Positions 12,001-22,457 of a stretch of 64,000 nt of DNA are shown piece by piece. A program made the translations under genes and the position numbers. The first letter of the stretch is position 1, and each line of letters starts with the position of its first letter. Source of the DNA: Chinchilla lanigera (lineage: Eukaryota; Chordata; Mammalia; Rodentia; Chinchillidae); NCBI RefSeq assembly GCF_000276665.1, contig NW_004955474.1, positions 10,885,605-10,949,604 on the forward strand. Direction: 5' to 3'. Under the pieces are notes generated by a model. That model saw nothing but the letters and a program-made list of their open reading frames with translations, was not told where the DNA came from and searched no databases.

Positions 12001-15000
12001 TGACAAATATTAATAGCAAAGGTGCTTATTTGAGGAAGCTTCTAACAATATCTATTGAAGTTAATTCTCCAACTATTTATAGGCAAGCAGTTAAGTGATG
12101 AAATGATTCAAGAACTCAGTCACAAAGCCTAAGAATTTTCATCCTCCTACTGAGCATATATGTAAGGTTAATGTACTGATAGTATAATCAATAATAACAC
12201 ATATATGCAACAATTTTTTAATTTCTGATAATCAATATATCTGTGTAGTAGCCTAGTGTCATATAAATAAAAATATAAGATGTGTCTTGACAGTCACTAA
12301 TCTTTTTAATTTGTTCAAAATCAAACCAGTTGCTTTATTTTTTTTTTTTTTTTTGGTTTTTCTCCGGTACCGGGAACCGAACTCACGACTTTGCGCTTGC
12401 CAGGCAGGCGCTTTGCCGCTGAGCTAAATCCCCAGCCCCCAAACCAGTTGCTTTAGAAATCATCTCAGAACAAATATGTGTAATCCTAACCATCAAGTAA
12501 ACCCACCTCTGCTTATCCAAGTACGCTACAGACATGAACACAGGACTGTGAGCTTAGGAAGAAAAGGGAAAAGAAGATTAAATGATGAAGAGCTGTTTTA
12601 ATTTAAAAGCAAACAATATGTCTTATTTGTACCCACCCTGACTCACATTACTTAATGATTTGACTTGGTTTATATACATATGTAAATAATAGGGTCAAAT
12701 GCTAAAATTATGCCTCAAATTGAAAAACTGCAAATATCTAGTGTTAATACTTTAAAAGATGTGAACCAACAATCAAATTGGTGTTTGTTCAATAACTGAA
12801 AATCTGCAAAAAATGTATTTGTTTCTTTTAAATTAAGTGCAAAGAATCTGAAAGTTGACAATTTGAATAGAAAAAAGATGAACACTTGGTAACTGGTAAA
12901 AGTGGGTTAAGAGGATAGATGTATGCTGTGACTACATCTCAGAAGAGGTTCTATGAGGTATAACACAGGGATTTCTGTGCTTGACCAAGAGTTATACTTG
13001 GAACAAAATGGTGAAGAAGCTATTGTAGTGCTCTAGGGCCAGACGATGGTCGTGGGGCAGTTCTCTTAAAGGAAGTACAAAATAAACTCTTATGCATTGT
13101 GCCAGACATATCTGTATAGTGAACTTCTTTGTGTCTGTAACAAAGGTGTTATATAAATGTAAAATAAACCTGCTTTATAATGGTTAGCAGTAATATTTAG
13201 AATAACTTGTACAAACCCAAGGGGGTGCTGTTTGGAGGTAAATTTTCATTATAATGCAATTAAAATATAATAAGCTTAGAAAATCTTGTTCTATTTTTAT
13301 CTCTTCTTGCAGTTAGAAATACAAGCCCCTCCTGGTACTACGGTTGCTTATGTGGCACAGAAGTGGGACCCCTTTCAGCCTAAATTCACAATCCAAAATG
13401 CAGACAAAGAAGATATTTTGAAAATTGTTGGTCCTTGTGCAACATGTGGCTGTTTTGGTGATGTGGATTTTGAGGTATGACTGACAAAAATAAAGTTTGC
13501 ATTAAGGTCTTCATTTTTGCAACAAAATTCAATTTCACAAAATGCATAAAACATCCCTGAAGTAAGTTTAGAAAGTTACAGTAAAATAACCTAGTAAGCT
13601 TATTATTTTGTGCCCATAATACAAATTTATTATTGAAGATGTTAAGTTCAAGAAATAAAAAAATATAATTTTACAAAAATATACTCCCTTGGCCATGATA
13701 TCTCTAATAGACACCTTGGCAAAAATATTTGTTGTAGATTACAAGTTTTATTCAAAGTAATTTTTAAAAAATTAAAAGCACCTATGGCTATCAAAAAATA
13801 TTTTAAAATATATTTAACTAACTGCAATGGATGAAAGTACTATAGTTTCTCATTTAAGATAACAAATGTCTTATTATTTTAAAATCTAAGCCTTTGAAAA
13901 CCGAACTTTCATGTACATATAGTTCTGGCTTTTTCAGATTATCAGTATTTTCTGATTTCAAAAAATAGTGGTACATAATGTTTCTGATGGTTTGCAGTAG
14001 ATGGAATGACACATACACACTTTATATAACTTAGAAATCAACAAATTATGTATCTTATTTCTTATAGACCTGGTGGTCACATAGCCTATGTTAGATCTCA
14101 TTTCAGAAGTACAACCTGTTAAAATATTACTGATTTTAAAAGCTATATTTGAAAGATTTGCTAAATTTGTTCTGTAAGCCAATTCATTCAGTTTTCTATA
14201 ATTGAAAGTTAAAATAAATAGTTGCAATTTCAATTCATAGCAATACAAAGTATCTAAACAGAGTTCCCTAGACATACATTTTAAGTAAAGGAGACAGTCT
14301 AAAGTTTACACATATTATCCATATATATATATATATATACACATGACATTCCATTTTCAAGACTCCAGGGAAAATAATTCACCTAGCATACATTACAAAT
14401 TGTACAGTGTGAAATGTACTAGTTCCAAATATTCCAAAAGAATTTGTCATAATATTTTAAGAGCAATATGCTTACAGAAAACTTAACCTTAATAAATTTA
14501 GTATTTATGGTATTGAAATCCCCTAAATTACTTTCTCTAATTTCTATTTGTTACCACCATATGGAAAATTAAAATTTATATTAAATAACTTTCATCATTA
14601 TAATGGGAAATGAAGGGTAGGAAAATGCTTTACTGATAAAACTGAATTGTAGACTCCTGAAAAAGACTGACAGACTTTGAGGTCAGATTGGTCTGAATTT
14701 CCCAGAGTGTTTTTTAGCTCAGAAAGTTTTTTAATGTTAAAATAAGACTAACCTTACAAAGGAATGGCTTGGGAACTGTCTTCAGAATAACATAAAAATC
14801 CAATTTAACAATTTATATTGTTTAATGATTTAATAATACTAAAATATTAGTTGATATATACACATGACTGGAGAATTCAGCTTTAAAATCTAGATCCCAG
14901 GAAAACGAATTCCTTCAGGCTTAGACTGTATAGTTGAATGGTGTACCTGCTGCCCTCTTGTGGTTCCTTGGCGTTTGTTATTTATTATCATTATATTCTC

Positions 15001-16741
15001 AATTTGCATACAAAAAAAAAGTTTTATGGTGGATTAGAAAATGGCCATAAAATCATAATTCCTGGAGCATGAACTGTAAAGTTAAATTTACAAACTTGTG
15101 CTTAAAGGAATCTGTAACATGGACTTGCTACTTAGTGATGGTGGATAAAATAATTGATCTCTTGTGACGTAAACATACTAAACTGTAAAACCATCCCTTT
15201 TTAACCTTCAAATTTTATACCTCTTATTTTTTTATTTCAAAGGTGAAAACCATGAATGAAAAGCTCACAGTTGGGAAGATTTCAAAGTACTGGTCTGGAT
15301 TTGTAAATAATGTTTTCACAAACGCTGACAACTTTGGAATCCATGTGCCTGCAGACCTCGATGTGACAGTTAAAGCGGCGATGATTGGTGCCTGTTTCCT
15401 CTTTGTAAGTATGGTCTCCGCGAGTATGAGGGAATTTTCTACCTCTCGTCTGTCAGTTGCTACAGAGCCAACCCCAGGGTGGATCCGACTTTTGACCCAC
15501 AGAGTACGTTTCATGCATGGAAGGCTAGTTTAAGGCCAATCTGTTTTTCTTCCTATTTTTCAAAAATCAGAATTTGGAGGCCTATATTTCTCCCAAGCAT
15601 GGGGGCACATGCCTGTAATCCCATCACTCTGGGAGGCTGAGGCAGTGGGATTGAAAGTTGGAGGCCAGGCTGGGCAGCTTAGTAAATTAATAAGATCTCA
15701 TCTCAAGAAAAAATAAGAAAAGGCTGAGACTGAGTGTGAAGAGCCTGAGTTCCAGCCCAAGTTCTACAAAAACACAAAAACAAAACCAGAAAAACTCTCC
15801 ATTTCTAGCAGGCGGCCCCTCTCAAGGCAGCTCCATGAGATCCTTCTCATTATTTTCTCAAAAACTGAGTTTTGTTTCCTTTTCACTGTCAATTAAAAAA
15901 TATGGAAACGTTAATATTACATGTTCATCTTGGGTAAAGATCAGGACTCTTTCATTGATTAACAGCGAGCCAGCTTATTTTCAGAGTATGAAGAGTACAG
16001 CCTTCTCGACCTTCCAATGTGAAGACTGACACATTGGATTCACAGATCAGTCAATAGCTTCCAGTTACCATTATCACTAAGGCAGATCCTGTGTTTTCTT
16101 TCCAACTTATAATTTTGTTTGAAACACCTTTTGGTAACTGGAGATTGGTGAAAAAAGAACAAAACACTTGCATAAAAACACTTGGATATCTCCTGTTCCT
16201 ACTCACCCCTCTGACGTCTCCTTTTCAATGCATTCAAACAATATAATTATTAAATAATGACCATTTTTCCTCAGGTTTCACTCTTCAGGGTTTCAGGGTC
16301 TGAAGCCTTATGATATCATGGTGTGTTCTGCTCTTGAACAAAATCAGCCCTGCTCACTGAATCTCCTTTAAAGGCACTGTAAAAATAAACTAAAAATAAT
16401 GCCCTAATGGTATCACTGATGAACATTCAGAGTGCAGTATAAAAATAGAGATATTTACCTACTAGAATTATTTCTTCAAGGCTGTAGAGGAGTTATTTTA
16501 ACGTCCTGATTCCCTATCACTGGTAGAGTTAATAAATGAAGAGTGCTGTGTTTTTACACTTATTAGTCATTTAAACTCAATTTCCGTTTTCATTTATAAA
16601 TAAAACAATTGCAATCCCCTAACCTGTCACCTAATATTTGTTCTATTTTTGAATCCCTCTATCCACATGAAAGTTTTTTATCACCTCCTGCTTACTCTTT
16701 CTATTTTTGATCATTCTGCACTTTATCAGCAACTTCTCCAA

Positions 16742-16788
<47 letters not shown>

Positions 16789-17979
16789 TTGCTGCAAGAC
16801 CTTCATTAGACTTTTCTGATTAATGCTCACATTTACTTTTCATATTAAAAATTACCCAGGCACAGTGGTACATGTTTGTAATCCCAGCACTTGGGAATCT
16901 GAGGAAGGAAGATCACTGAGAATTCGAGGCCAACCTGACTACGTAGTGAGTTCAAGGCCAGCCTGAACTACATATGGAGACCTTGTCTCAAAGCCCCAAA
17001 AGAAAATTGTTAAAGACAGATAATCTTCAATGTGATCTATTCTCCTACTTTATGTAGCAGATTGATTGCAAATATACACTTTCAAAAATGATAATATATT
17101 TTCTTTATCTTAAACCTTACTTGCTTTTCTTTAGTAAATTTTAAAATGTACTGACTTTCCCAAAGATTTCTAAATGTAGGTTCTCTTGAGCAAGTATATT
17201 TCCCTATTCTTTCTTCATAATCTTTGAAAGATTGACAAAATGTGTTTAATAAGTGTTGAGCTATGTTCCGCTCAGAACCTAGCAGAGGTGTAAAGTAGCT
17301 TGGAATCTTGTTGAAAGGTAAAATCTCAGACACCGGCTCACATGCATCAGAGCCAGAGTATGAACAAGAGGCCCAGCAGCTCCTCCATGCCGTATAAATT
17401 TGAGAAATATTGATTCCGGTAACATCTCAGTCTTTTTAAAGGATGACTATTAAACACCAGAAGCTAAAGGAGAGACCTATAAACTGAGAGTAGTTAATGG
17501 CACATATATGCTTCTTTCTTTTAAAAAAATATTAACATAGCACTTTTGGGTCAATGTAATTGTGTAACAATTTCTCACATGCATTTGCAAGAAGAATTAC
17601 TTGCCTATGTACATACATAAATTTTGTTGGTTGTTTTTCAATATAACCTCCTATACTGACTGTGAATGTCTATAATCTAATTCTGCAGTTTGGATCCCCC
17701 AAAATTTTAATTAATAATAATGGTCTGATTTAACTAAGCTTTCCAAGTTACCAATACTGAGAATTTTAATATGTGCCATAAATCTTGAAGCTTTTCACTT
17801 TTTCTTTTATTGATGAGATGTTACTGGAACACCAGTGGGAAACATAATTACTTTATATAATCAAAGCTTACATGTCAGACTCTTGATTCTAATTGTTCCC
17901 TTTTTGTAAATGCACTCATATTCAGTTTATTTATTTGTAGGATTTTATGTTCTTTGAACATTCACTAGCTGGATTATAA
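2815..17979 (+). CDS. PLSCR5: Phospholipid scramblase family member 5, seven coding exons, apparently intact
   Basis: Coding exons are 2815-2827, 5490-5671, 10049-10091, 10993-11213, 13313-13474, 15243-15404 and 17941-17979. They join to 822 bases (273 residues plus stop) with no frameshift, and every intron is GT-AG. The product starts MASKDTQNQK and ends EHSLAGL, which matches my memory of mammalian PLSCR5 (about 271 residues in human). The N-terminus is short and Pro-rich (PGPRPP near 42-47). The conserved scramblase barrel runs from about residue 58. A cysteine cluster lies at 142-149 (CNSCWCPC), an NLS-like GKISKYWSGF at 218-227, a Ca-loop-like NADNFGIHVPAD at 234-245, and a single hydrophobic C-terminal helix at about 250-266. 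PLSCR proteins are membrane-associated and bind calcium; true scrambling activity is disputed, and PLSCR5 itself is little characterised. The first Ca-loop residue is N where PLSCR1 has D. In mammals PLSCR1/2/4 lie nearby, but none is seen here. Confidence 0.95.
3016..3047. repeat. (CA)n microsatellite in PLSCR5 intron 1
   Basis: An uninterrupted run of about 16 CA dinucleotides, preceded by a CGCA-rich stretch. Confidence 0.95.
5071..5231 (+). mobile_element. B1 SINE (7SL-derived)
   Basis: The element starts GCCAGGAGTGGTGGCACACG and carries the Pol III A-box region, CTGTAATCCCAGC and GGAGGCTGAGGCAGG. It has the internal duplicated segment (GGGCTACAAAGTGAGCTCAA) and ends GACCCTGTCTC plus an A-rich tail. 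The duplicated segment is typical of rodent B1. Confidence 0.9.
5299..5408 (+). mobile_element. ID-type SINE with a duplicated A-box segment
   Basis: tRNA-like sequence with GATGTAGCTCAGTGG, then ACCTGCCTGGCAAGCACAAG and GAGTTTGATTCCC, and an (ACAAA)n tail. The stretch around the A box occurs twice in a row (about 5306-5344). The 8-base AAGAATTG at 5291-5298 and 5409-5416 fits a target-site duplication. Confidence 0.8.
5490..5671 (+). CDS. PLSCR5: PLSCR5 coding exon 2 (residues 5-65)
   Basis: The acceptor is CTCTTGCAG ending at 5489 and the donor is GTGTTT at 5672. The exon encodes the short Pro/Ser-rich N-terminal region and ends with VVPGLEYLNQ. The PGLEYL motif starts the conserved scramblase domain in this family. 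The length of 182 bases restores phase 0. Confidence 0.92.
5672..10048 (+). other. PLSCR5: PLSCR5 intron 2
   Basis: The largest intron (about 4.4 kb). Apart from the diverged composite SINE near its start, I recognise nothing in it; short open frames at 6.8-8.4 kb show no domain. Confidence 0.8.
6155..6375 (+). mobile_element. Composite B1-ID SINE, diverged
   Basis: The left half resembles B1 (GTGGCACACATCTGCAATCC through GACCCTATCTCAAA). It is followed at about 6290 by an ID-like half (AAGATGTAGCTC, CTTGCTTAGCATGTG, GGCTCAATCCC) and an A-rich end. This B1-then-tRNA order fits the dimeric B1-dID/MEN class known from several rodent lineages. Confidence 0.65.
10049..10091 (+). CDS. PLSCR5: PLSCR5 coding exon 3 (residues 66-79 plus one base)
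   Basis: This 43-base exon encodes LDLIIIHQQVELLG and ends with the A of the Met80 codon. The acceptor is TTTAACAG and the donor GTAAGT at 10092. Its small size and the IHQQVELL motif match the corresponding segment of other scramblases. Confidence 0.92.
10993..11213 (+). CDS. PLSCR5: PLSCR5 coding exon 4 (residues 80-153)
   Basis: The acceptor is CTCTGTTAG and the donor GTGAGT at 11214. The exon encodes MILGTETSNKYEIKN, then GQRIYFAVEES, the ITDNSGREV motif and the cysteine cluster CNSCWCPC (142-149). That cluster aligns with the palmitoylated cysteine stretch of PLSCR1, but with fewer adjacent cysteines. The length of 221 bases keeps the frame. Confidence 0.95.
11214..13312 (+). other. PLSCR5: PLSCR5 intron 4
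   Basis: This intron contains the antisense ID SINE at 12338-12440. No other feature was recognised in the remaining sequence. Confidence 0.8.
12338..12440 (-). mobile_element. ID SINE, antisense, in PLSCR5 intron 4
   Basis: A poly(T) run leads into the reverse complement of the ID body, ending CTAAATCCCCAGCCCC. A perfect 15-base target-site duplication (AAACCAGTTGCTTTA) lies at 12323-12337 and 12441-12455, so the insertion is well preserved and probably young. Confidence 0.95.
13313..13474 (+). CDS. PLSCR5: PLSCR5 coding exon 5 (residues 154-207)
   Basis: The acceptor is TTCTTGCAG and the donor GTATGA at 13475. The exon encodes LEIQAPPGTTVAYVAQKW at its start, then the IVGPCATCGCFGDVDFE motif. 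It is phase 0 at both ends (162 bases). Confidence 0.95.
14321..14340. repeat. (TA)n short repeat in PLSCR5 intron 5
   Basis: About nine to ten TA dinucleotides in an AT-rich stretch. Confidence 0.8.
14950..14963 (-). promoter_or_regulatory. CTCF-like core motif
   Basis: CTGCCCTCTTGTGG is close to the reverse complement of the CTCF core (CCASYAGRGGGCAG-like). It lies in intron 5 of PLSCR5. A single motif match is weak evidence for occupancy. Confidence 0.35.
15243..15404 (+). CDS. PLSCR5: PLSCR5 coding exon 6 (residues 208-261)
   Basis: The acceptor AG is at 15241-15242 and the donor GTAAGT at 15405. The exon encodes VKTMNEKL, the NLS-like GKISKYWSGF, the Ca-loop-like NADNFGIHVPAD and the start of the C-terminal hydrophobic helix (AAMIGACFLF). 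Length is 162 bases, phase 0. The open frame continues 43 codons into the intron, which would give an alternative tail only if the intron were retained. Confidence 0.95.
15590..15775 (+). mobile_element. Composite B1-ID SINE, diverged, in PLSCR5 intron 6
   Basis: A B1-like half (GGCACATGCCTGTAATCCCA, GGAGGCTGAGGCAGTGG, AGATCTCATCTCAAG) is followed after an A-rich linker by an ID-like half (GGCTGAGACTGAGTG, AGAGCCTGAGTTCCAGCCC) and another A-rich tail. Confidence 0.6.
16744..16785. repeat. (CA)n microsatellite in PLSCR5 intron 6
   Basis: A run of about 21 CA dinucleotides, likely polymorphic in length. Confidence 0.95.
16853..17005 (+). mobile_element. B1 SINE in PLSCR5 intron 6
   Basis: It has TTTGTAATCCCAGCACTTGG and the duplicated ACGTAGTGAGTTCAAGGCCA segment, and ends CCTTGTCTCAAAG with a short A-rich tail. 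Confidence 0.88.
17941..17979 (+). CDS. PLSCR5: PLSCR5 coding exon 7 (residues 262-273 and stop)
   Basis: The acceptor is TTATTTGTAG ending at 17940. The exon encodes DFMFFEHSLAGL and then TAA (17977-17979). DFMFFE completes the hydrophobic C-terminal helix, and the tail matches PLSCR5. Confidence 0.93.
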   Translation, partial: DFMFFEHSLAGL

Positions 17980-17998
17980 CAAGCAAGCTGACAAAAAC

Positions 17999-18004
17999 AA
18001 TAAA
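17999..18004 (+). promoter_or_regulatory. Candidate poly(A) signal of PLSCR5
   Basis: An AATAAA hexamer lies 20 bases after the stop codon. If used, the 3' UTR would be very short, about 40 bases. Other A/T-rich candidates may exist further on, so usage is uncertain. Confidence 0.45.
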
Positions 18005-19975
18005 ATATGCAGAACATATTTCAGTAAGTAAAAGGCAAGCTTACATGATTTCTCTCCCTTTGAAGATGTCCATATTTGACGCACTCTAATTCGTTTTCAT
18101 TTTCTTCTAGACATCCCTTGGGCTCCAGATTTCATTTCTGATGGTTTGAGTGTTTATTTTTTTAAATTAATGTTAATTATAATATTTATTAAATCATAAT
18201 CTAATGAGGCAATTATCTAGTTGTGAATGCATGATAGCTAAATACCCAATTACTGGCCTGAACACAAGGTTTCTTTGAGAGATTACCATCCTTTCATTTT
18301 ATCCTTTTGAAGTTATTGCAATGGTAAGCATGAAAGATGAGAACGAAGGCTTGCAGTATCACTGATGAAAATTCAATGTTTAGAGAAGACTTTGAAGTTT
18401 TCCTGGTACTAAGGGTGGTTACTAATCAAAAGGACTGAATTTCTAAAGTATTTTTTTCAAAAACAGTCCCTTCTGAATTTCTTTATTAATTTCCTCTATT
18501 GTTGTGAGACGGTTTACTTTGTATTCGAAAAGTTAAAGGTTGAGTAAATCCTATGCTTATGAGGATTAAGATAGATGTTTTCAATCCACCGTAGTGGCAG
18601 GAAGCACAGTTATAGTCTATGAGTTAATCAATGTTTACATACATAGAAAAGTGCACTTAAATATCCCCTTATGTCAGAGATTTCAATAATCATGCATACA
18701 GACTTCTAGATTAGTAAACAGCAGTATTATCTACCAAGAATTTTGCAAGGAAATTTGCAAGGAAATTTCACCTAAGTAAGGTATCCAAGGCTCTGAAGAT
18801 GAAAAACTGAAAAATTCTGGACCTTTAAAACAAGCAAATAAAAATCTGAATCCCTGAGACAAATGTGAAAATAAGAAAGCACATTAAATTAAACTAATTC
18901 TTAATTAAACGTTAAAACAATGTTTTTGGAGTATTCCCAATTACTATATCCTAGTTGTCTACACGTTTCCAAAGCTCATACAAAATGAAGGTTCTTCTTC
19001 ATGAATAAGAACAATTATTCCCTTTTCAAAATTAGGGAAACTATTTCTTTTAAGCAAGGCACCATGCAGTAGTCATTTAGGCTATACTTTAGGATTACAC
19101 AAATACTACCCAAATTTCCATTAAAATATGAAGGTAGTTGAAGAAATGTTGGACCATTCTCCACTAACAACCAGAAATGTATTCCGAGCATCTGTTTCTA
19201 CGTCAATTGTTTGAAATGAGGAACTGATCATCTCCCAGAAATAACATTACAGGTGGTAATTATCTTACTCCAAGTAGTCCGCAAGATCCATTTACTTCTG
19301 GGTTCTGATATAAGGGCCTTATGTTGTATAAGATGGAACAATACAAAGCCTCTTTCTTACTTTCTGGTGCACTTTCTTAAACATTCGTTATGCTTACTTT
19401 AAGCCTTCACTTTTTCTGATAACCCTTTTAATTGACATGCAGAAAATACAAATGACCTTAATCAAGCAATCATAAAAGAACTTTTACATGAGCAAAATTC
19501 TTCAGGTACTAACCAACAAAAATAACCATGTTACACAATAGCACACAAGTTATCTCCAAGTCGTATGACGATCCATTTCATGAATTGGTGTCACTTGCAT
19601 GTTGGGAGAGTGCAGTCACAGAAAGGAACATAAACCCTGTGTGCAATGGATACCACACTGAGTCTAGCTTTGCTGTTTCCTGGCCCTGCAACCTTAAAAC
19701 CTATAGTCTTTCAGGATCTGCTCAGGATTCCCATACTATTTGCCATAAGGGGTACTTATAGGACAGTAAGGGGAGCTCAGCATCTTTCCCTTCGCCTTTA
19801 CTTTATTTCAAAGAAAAGGTATGTGGTTTATATTCCTTTGCAGCCATTTAAGAAAACGACATTTTTAAGGTGATGCTTATTAACTAATAAGATAAAGGAA
19901 AAATAATTGCTATATTTTGAGTTTCAATTCCTTCCAAAATTTATGCAAATTTAGCTACTACTGTACCAGTATTAA
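18005..19975. other. Intergenic stretch 3' of PLSCR5
   Basis: AT-rich sequence without a recognisable gene or well-preserved repeat. Short open frames at about 19.5-19.9 kb show no domain. Confidence 0.6.
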
Positions 19976-19992
19976 GAGGTAGGAATTCTTGG

Positions 19993-20076
19993 TTTTTCTC
20001 CGGTACCGGGAACCGAACTCACGACCTTGCGCTTGCCAGGCAGGCGCTTTTGCCGCTGAGCTAAATCCCCAGCCCC
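19993..20076 (-). mobile_element. ID SINE, antisense, nearly tail-less
   Basis: The reverse complement of the ID body runs from TTTTTCTCCGGTACCGGG to CCCCAGCCCC. It is bounded by a perfect 17-base target-site duplication (GAGGTAGGAATTCTTGG at 19976-19992 and 20077-20093). Only about five A residues remain in place of the usual long tail. Confidence 0.95.
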
Positions 20077-21596
20077 GAGGTAGGAATTCTTGGATGATTT
20101 CATCATTGAGCTCCACTCTTGGGAGCAGATTTAATATCATAAATAATAGCTCTCACCCCTTCTGCTTTTCTACAATTCTGTCTCTAGAAGATGCAGTACT
20201 TATGGCACTATCTTGGAAGTAGAGACCTGCTTCTTATCAGGTACTGATACTACTGTGCCTTGATCTTTGACTTCCCAGGCTACAGCACAGTGAGAAATGT
20301 ATTTCTATTCTTTATGAATTTCCCAGTCTTGGGTGTTTTGCTATACAAGCAAAAACAGATTTAGACAATAGCTCACTTTTCCTGAGAACTTACTACATTC
20401 TAGACCCATGCTGTATGGAAACTCCTGGTAGAATACAAAAATGAAATGATAAAGGGATAGTGGGCAGTAGGTGAAAAACTACTTGGGAACCTGTATTTCC
20501 CTCTCTTCATTCTACACTGCTGCTCCATGTTCAAACTTTCTGCCTAAAGTTGATTCTGCTTTCATATCCCTGATTGTTTTTTATTTTTTTATTTGTAACA
20601 TGAAAGATTCTTGTAACCAATGTCACAACAAAAGTAACTAAGACTATCACTGTATTATTCAGTTGTCCCGTTATTGGGGAAAAATATTTGACCTCCAAAT
20701 GTAAAGTAGAAGAGTTATAATTTGGCTGACAGTTTCAGAGGCTGGACTCCATGACAGGAATATCATGGTGGAAAGGTACAGCGGACCAAAGATATTTATT
20801 TCATGATAGCTAGGAAGCAGAGCCTGTGAAATATATATCCCCCAAAGGCACATCCCCAGTGACTCACCTCCAACTGGGCCATATCTCTTACTACCACATT
20901 AATCCGCGGATGTGTATAGTGCCGCATTGTCAAATCACTTTTCCAGGGTCCATTACTCCAGTCAAGTCAGCAATTAAGATTAACTGACACAAGCTCATCC
21001 CTTGACAATTTGACACCCAATCACATCTTGTTAAACACTACTTGATCACCAAATAAAAACAATAACAAGGTCACAATTCCACCTAACATGATATAACATG
21101 ATGTAACTACAGCATGGCTCAAAACTCTAAATCAAAGCCACCTCTGGGACTAGTGGCAAACTCTAAGCTGCATGACCTATAAAAATCAAAACTTGTTAAA
21201 TATTTCCCAGACATAAGGGCACAATATAAACATCCCTATTTCAAAAGAGAGAAATAGGGGGATAAAAAAGAAACCAATACAAGACCAAAACCCAGCAGGG
21301 CAAAACATTAACTCCTTTACATCCATATCCAGCATTCAGGGCACATGTTCATAGATGTGAGCTCCAAAGGGCTTGGACCCCACCCCTATGGTCTTACCAG
21401 TAACAATTCAAGCAGCCTCTCCCTTGGACTGGCTCTGCCCACAACCTGCAGTTTTTTCTCAGCAAATGTTCTCTGTTCCAGGCACCTCTACATTCCTAGG
21501 GTCTCCACTGTACCTTTGACTTCATTCCACATCTTCACACACTTCCCTCTTGGGGAACACTGCCCTTCCTGTGACCCTATTTCTCTTTGTGTGTGT

Positions 21597-21802
21597 GTGC
21601 GTGTGTGTGCATGCTACTGGAGATTGAACACAGAGTTTTTGTACTGAGCTATATATCCCCAGTCCATTTTATTTTTTACCTTATTTTACTTCAAGACAAG
21701 ATCTTGCTAAGTTGCTTATTTGCCCTGGGTTTGAATTTATGATCCTCCTGGCTCAGCCTCCCAGAGTGCTGAGGCTAGTCATGCACCAACACACCTCACT
21801 GA
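21597..21802 (-). mobile_element. Composite B1-ID SINE, antisense, inside the MaLR element
   Basis: On the reverse strand a B1-like half (about 21802-21665) is followed by an ID-like half (about 21660-21605; GAGCTATATATCCCCAG on the + strand is its A-box end). A TG-rich stretch borders it. Confidence 0.6.
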
Positions 21803-22310
21803 TGCTATAGTTCTTGCATTCCTCCTGCATGCATGATTAGCTTCATGTGAACAATGCCAAGTTCTGCCTCTACAATGAGCAGAAGCCAGACTCACATGAG
21901 CTATGGCTCCAGGGACCCCTGAATTCCTGAAAGTCTGAGTGTGGTGAAATGAATACCAGTGAATCAATTTCTAAGTGGCCCTTTTTTGAGCAAGGGGTTA
22001 AAGCTCTGTCTTCTCAAAAGAAGGGTTGACACATTTGTTCCCTTGAGGCATATGATGGTTCCCTTGAGGCATTTGCTGATTCCCGAGATGCCCTCAATGA
22101 ATCTTTTTCCTTGTCTCAATTTAAAGTATTGGTTTCTTTTTAATGATGTTAATCTGTCTAGTAACTTCACTTCTGGCCCTAGCATTTACATGCTTCTATT
22201 CTAGCTAAAACTTAAATTTTTTCAATACTCTCTGATCTGCTTTTTTCCTAACAATTCTCACTATAAATCTAACTGAAAGCAGGCAGCAGTTCCCATGCCT
22301 TAGCCTGAAT

Positions 22311-22457
22311 TTTTTTTTTGTTTTTTTTTTGTTTGTTTTTTGTTTTTTGTTTTTCTCCGGTACCGGGAACCAAACTCACGACCTTATGCTTGCCAGGCAG
22401 GCGCTTTGCCACTGAGCTAAATCCCCAGCCCCATATTTTTTTTTTTTTTTTTTTTTG
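22311..22457 (-). mobile_element. ID SINE, antisense, with T-runs on both sides
   Basis: The ID body ends at about 22432. A T/G-rich run precedes it (22311-22355) and a second run of more than 20 T follows it (about 22436-22456). The 14-base GCCTTAGCCTGAAT at 22297-22310 and 22458-22471 encloses both T-runs, so all of it arrived as, or grew within, one insertion. Confidence 0.88.

Noticed and set aside
12338..12440. tRNA gene call for the ID elements
   Set aside because: The bodies are tRNA-like with A and B boxes but end in A tails, are flanked by target-site duplications and occur many times; they are SINEs.
15224..15514. 96-codon reverse-strand frame over PLSCR5 exon 6
   Set aside because: It is the antisense shadow of a real exon, which has correct splice sites and a conserved product.
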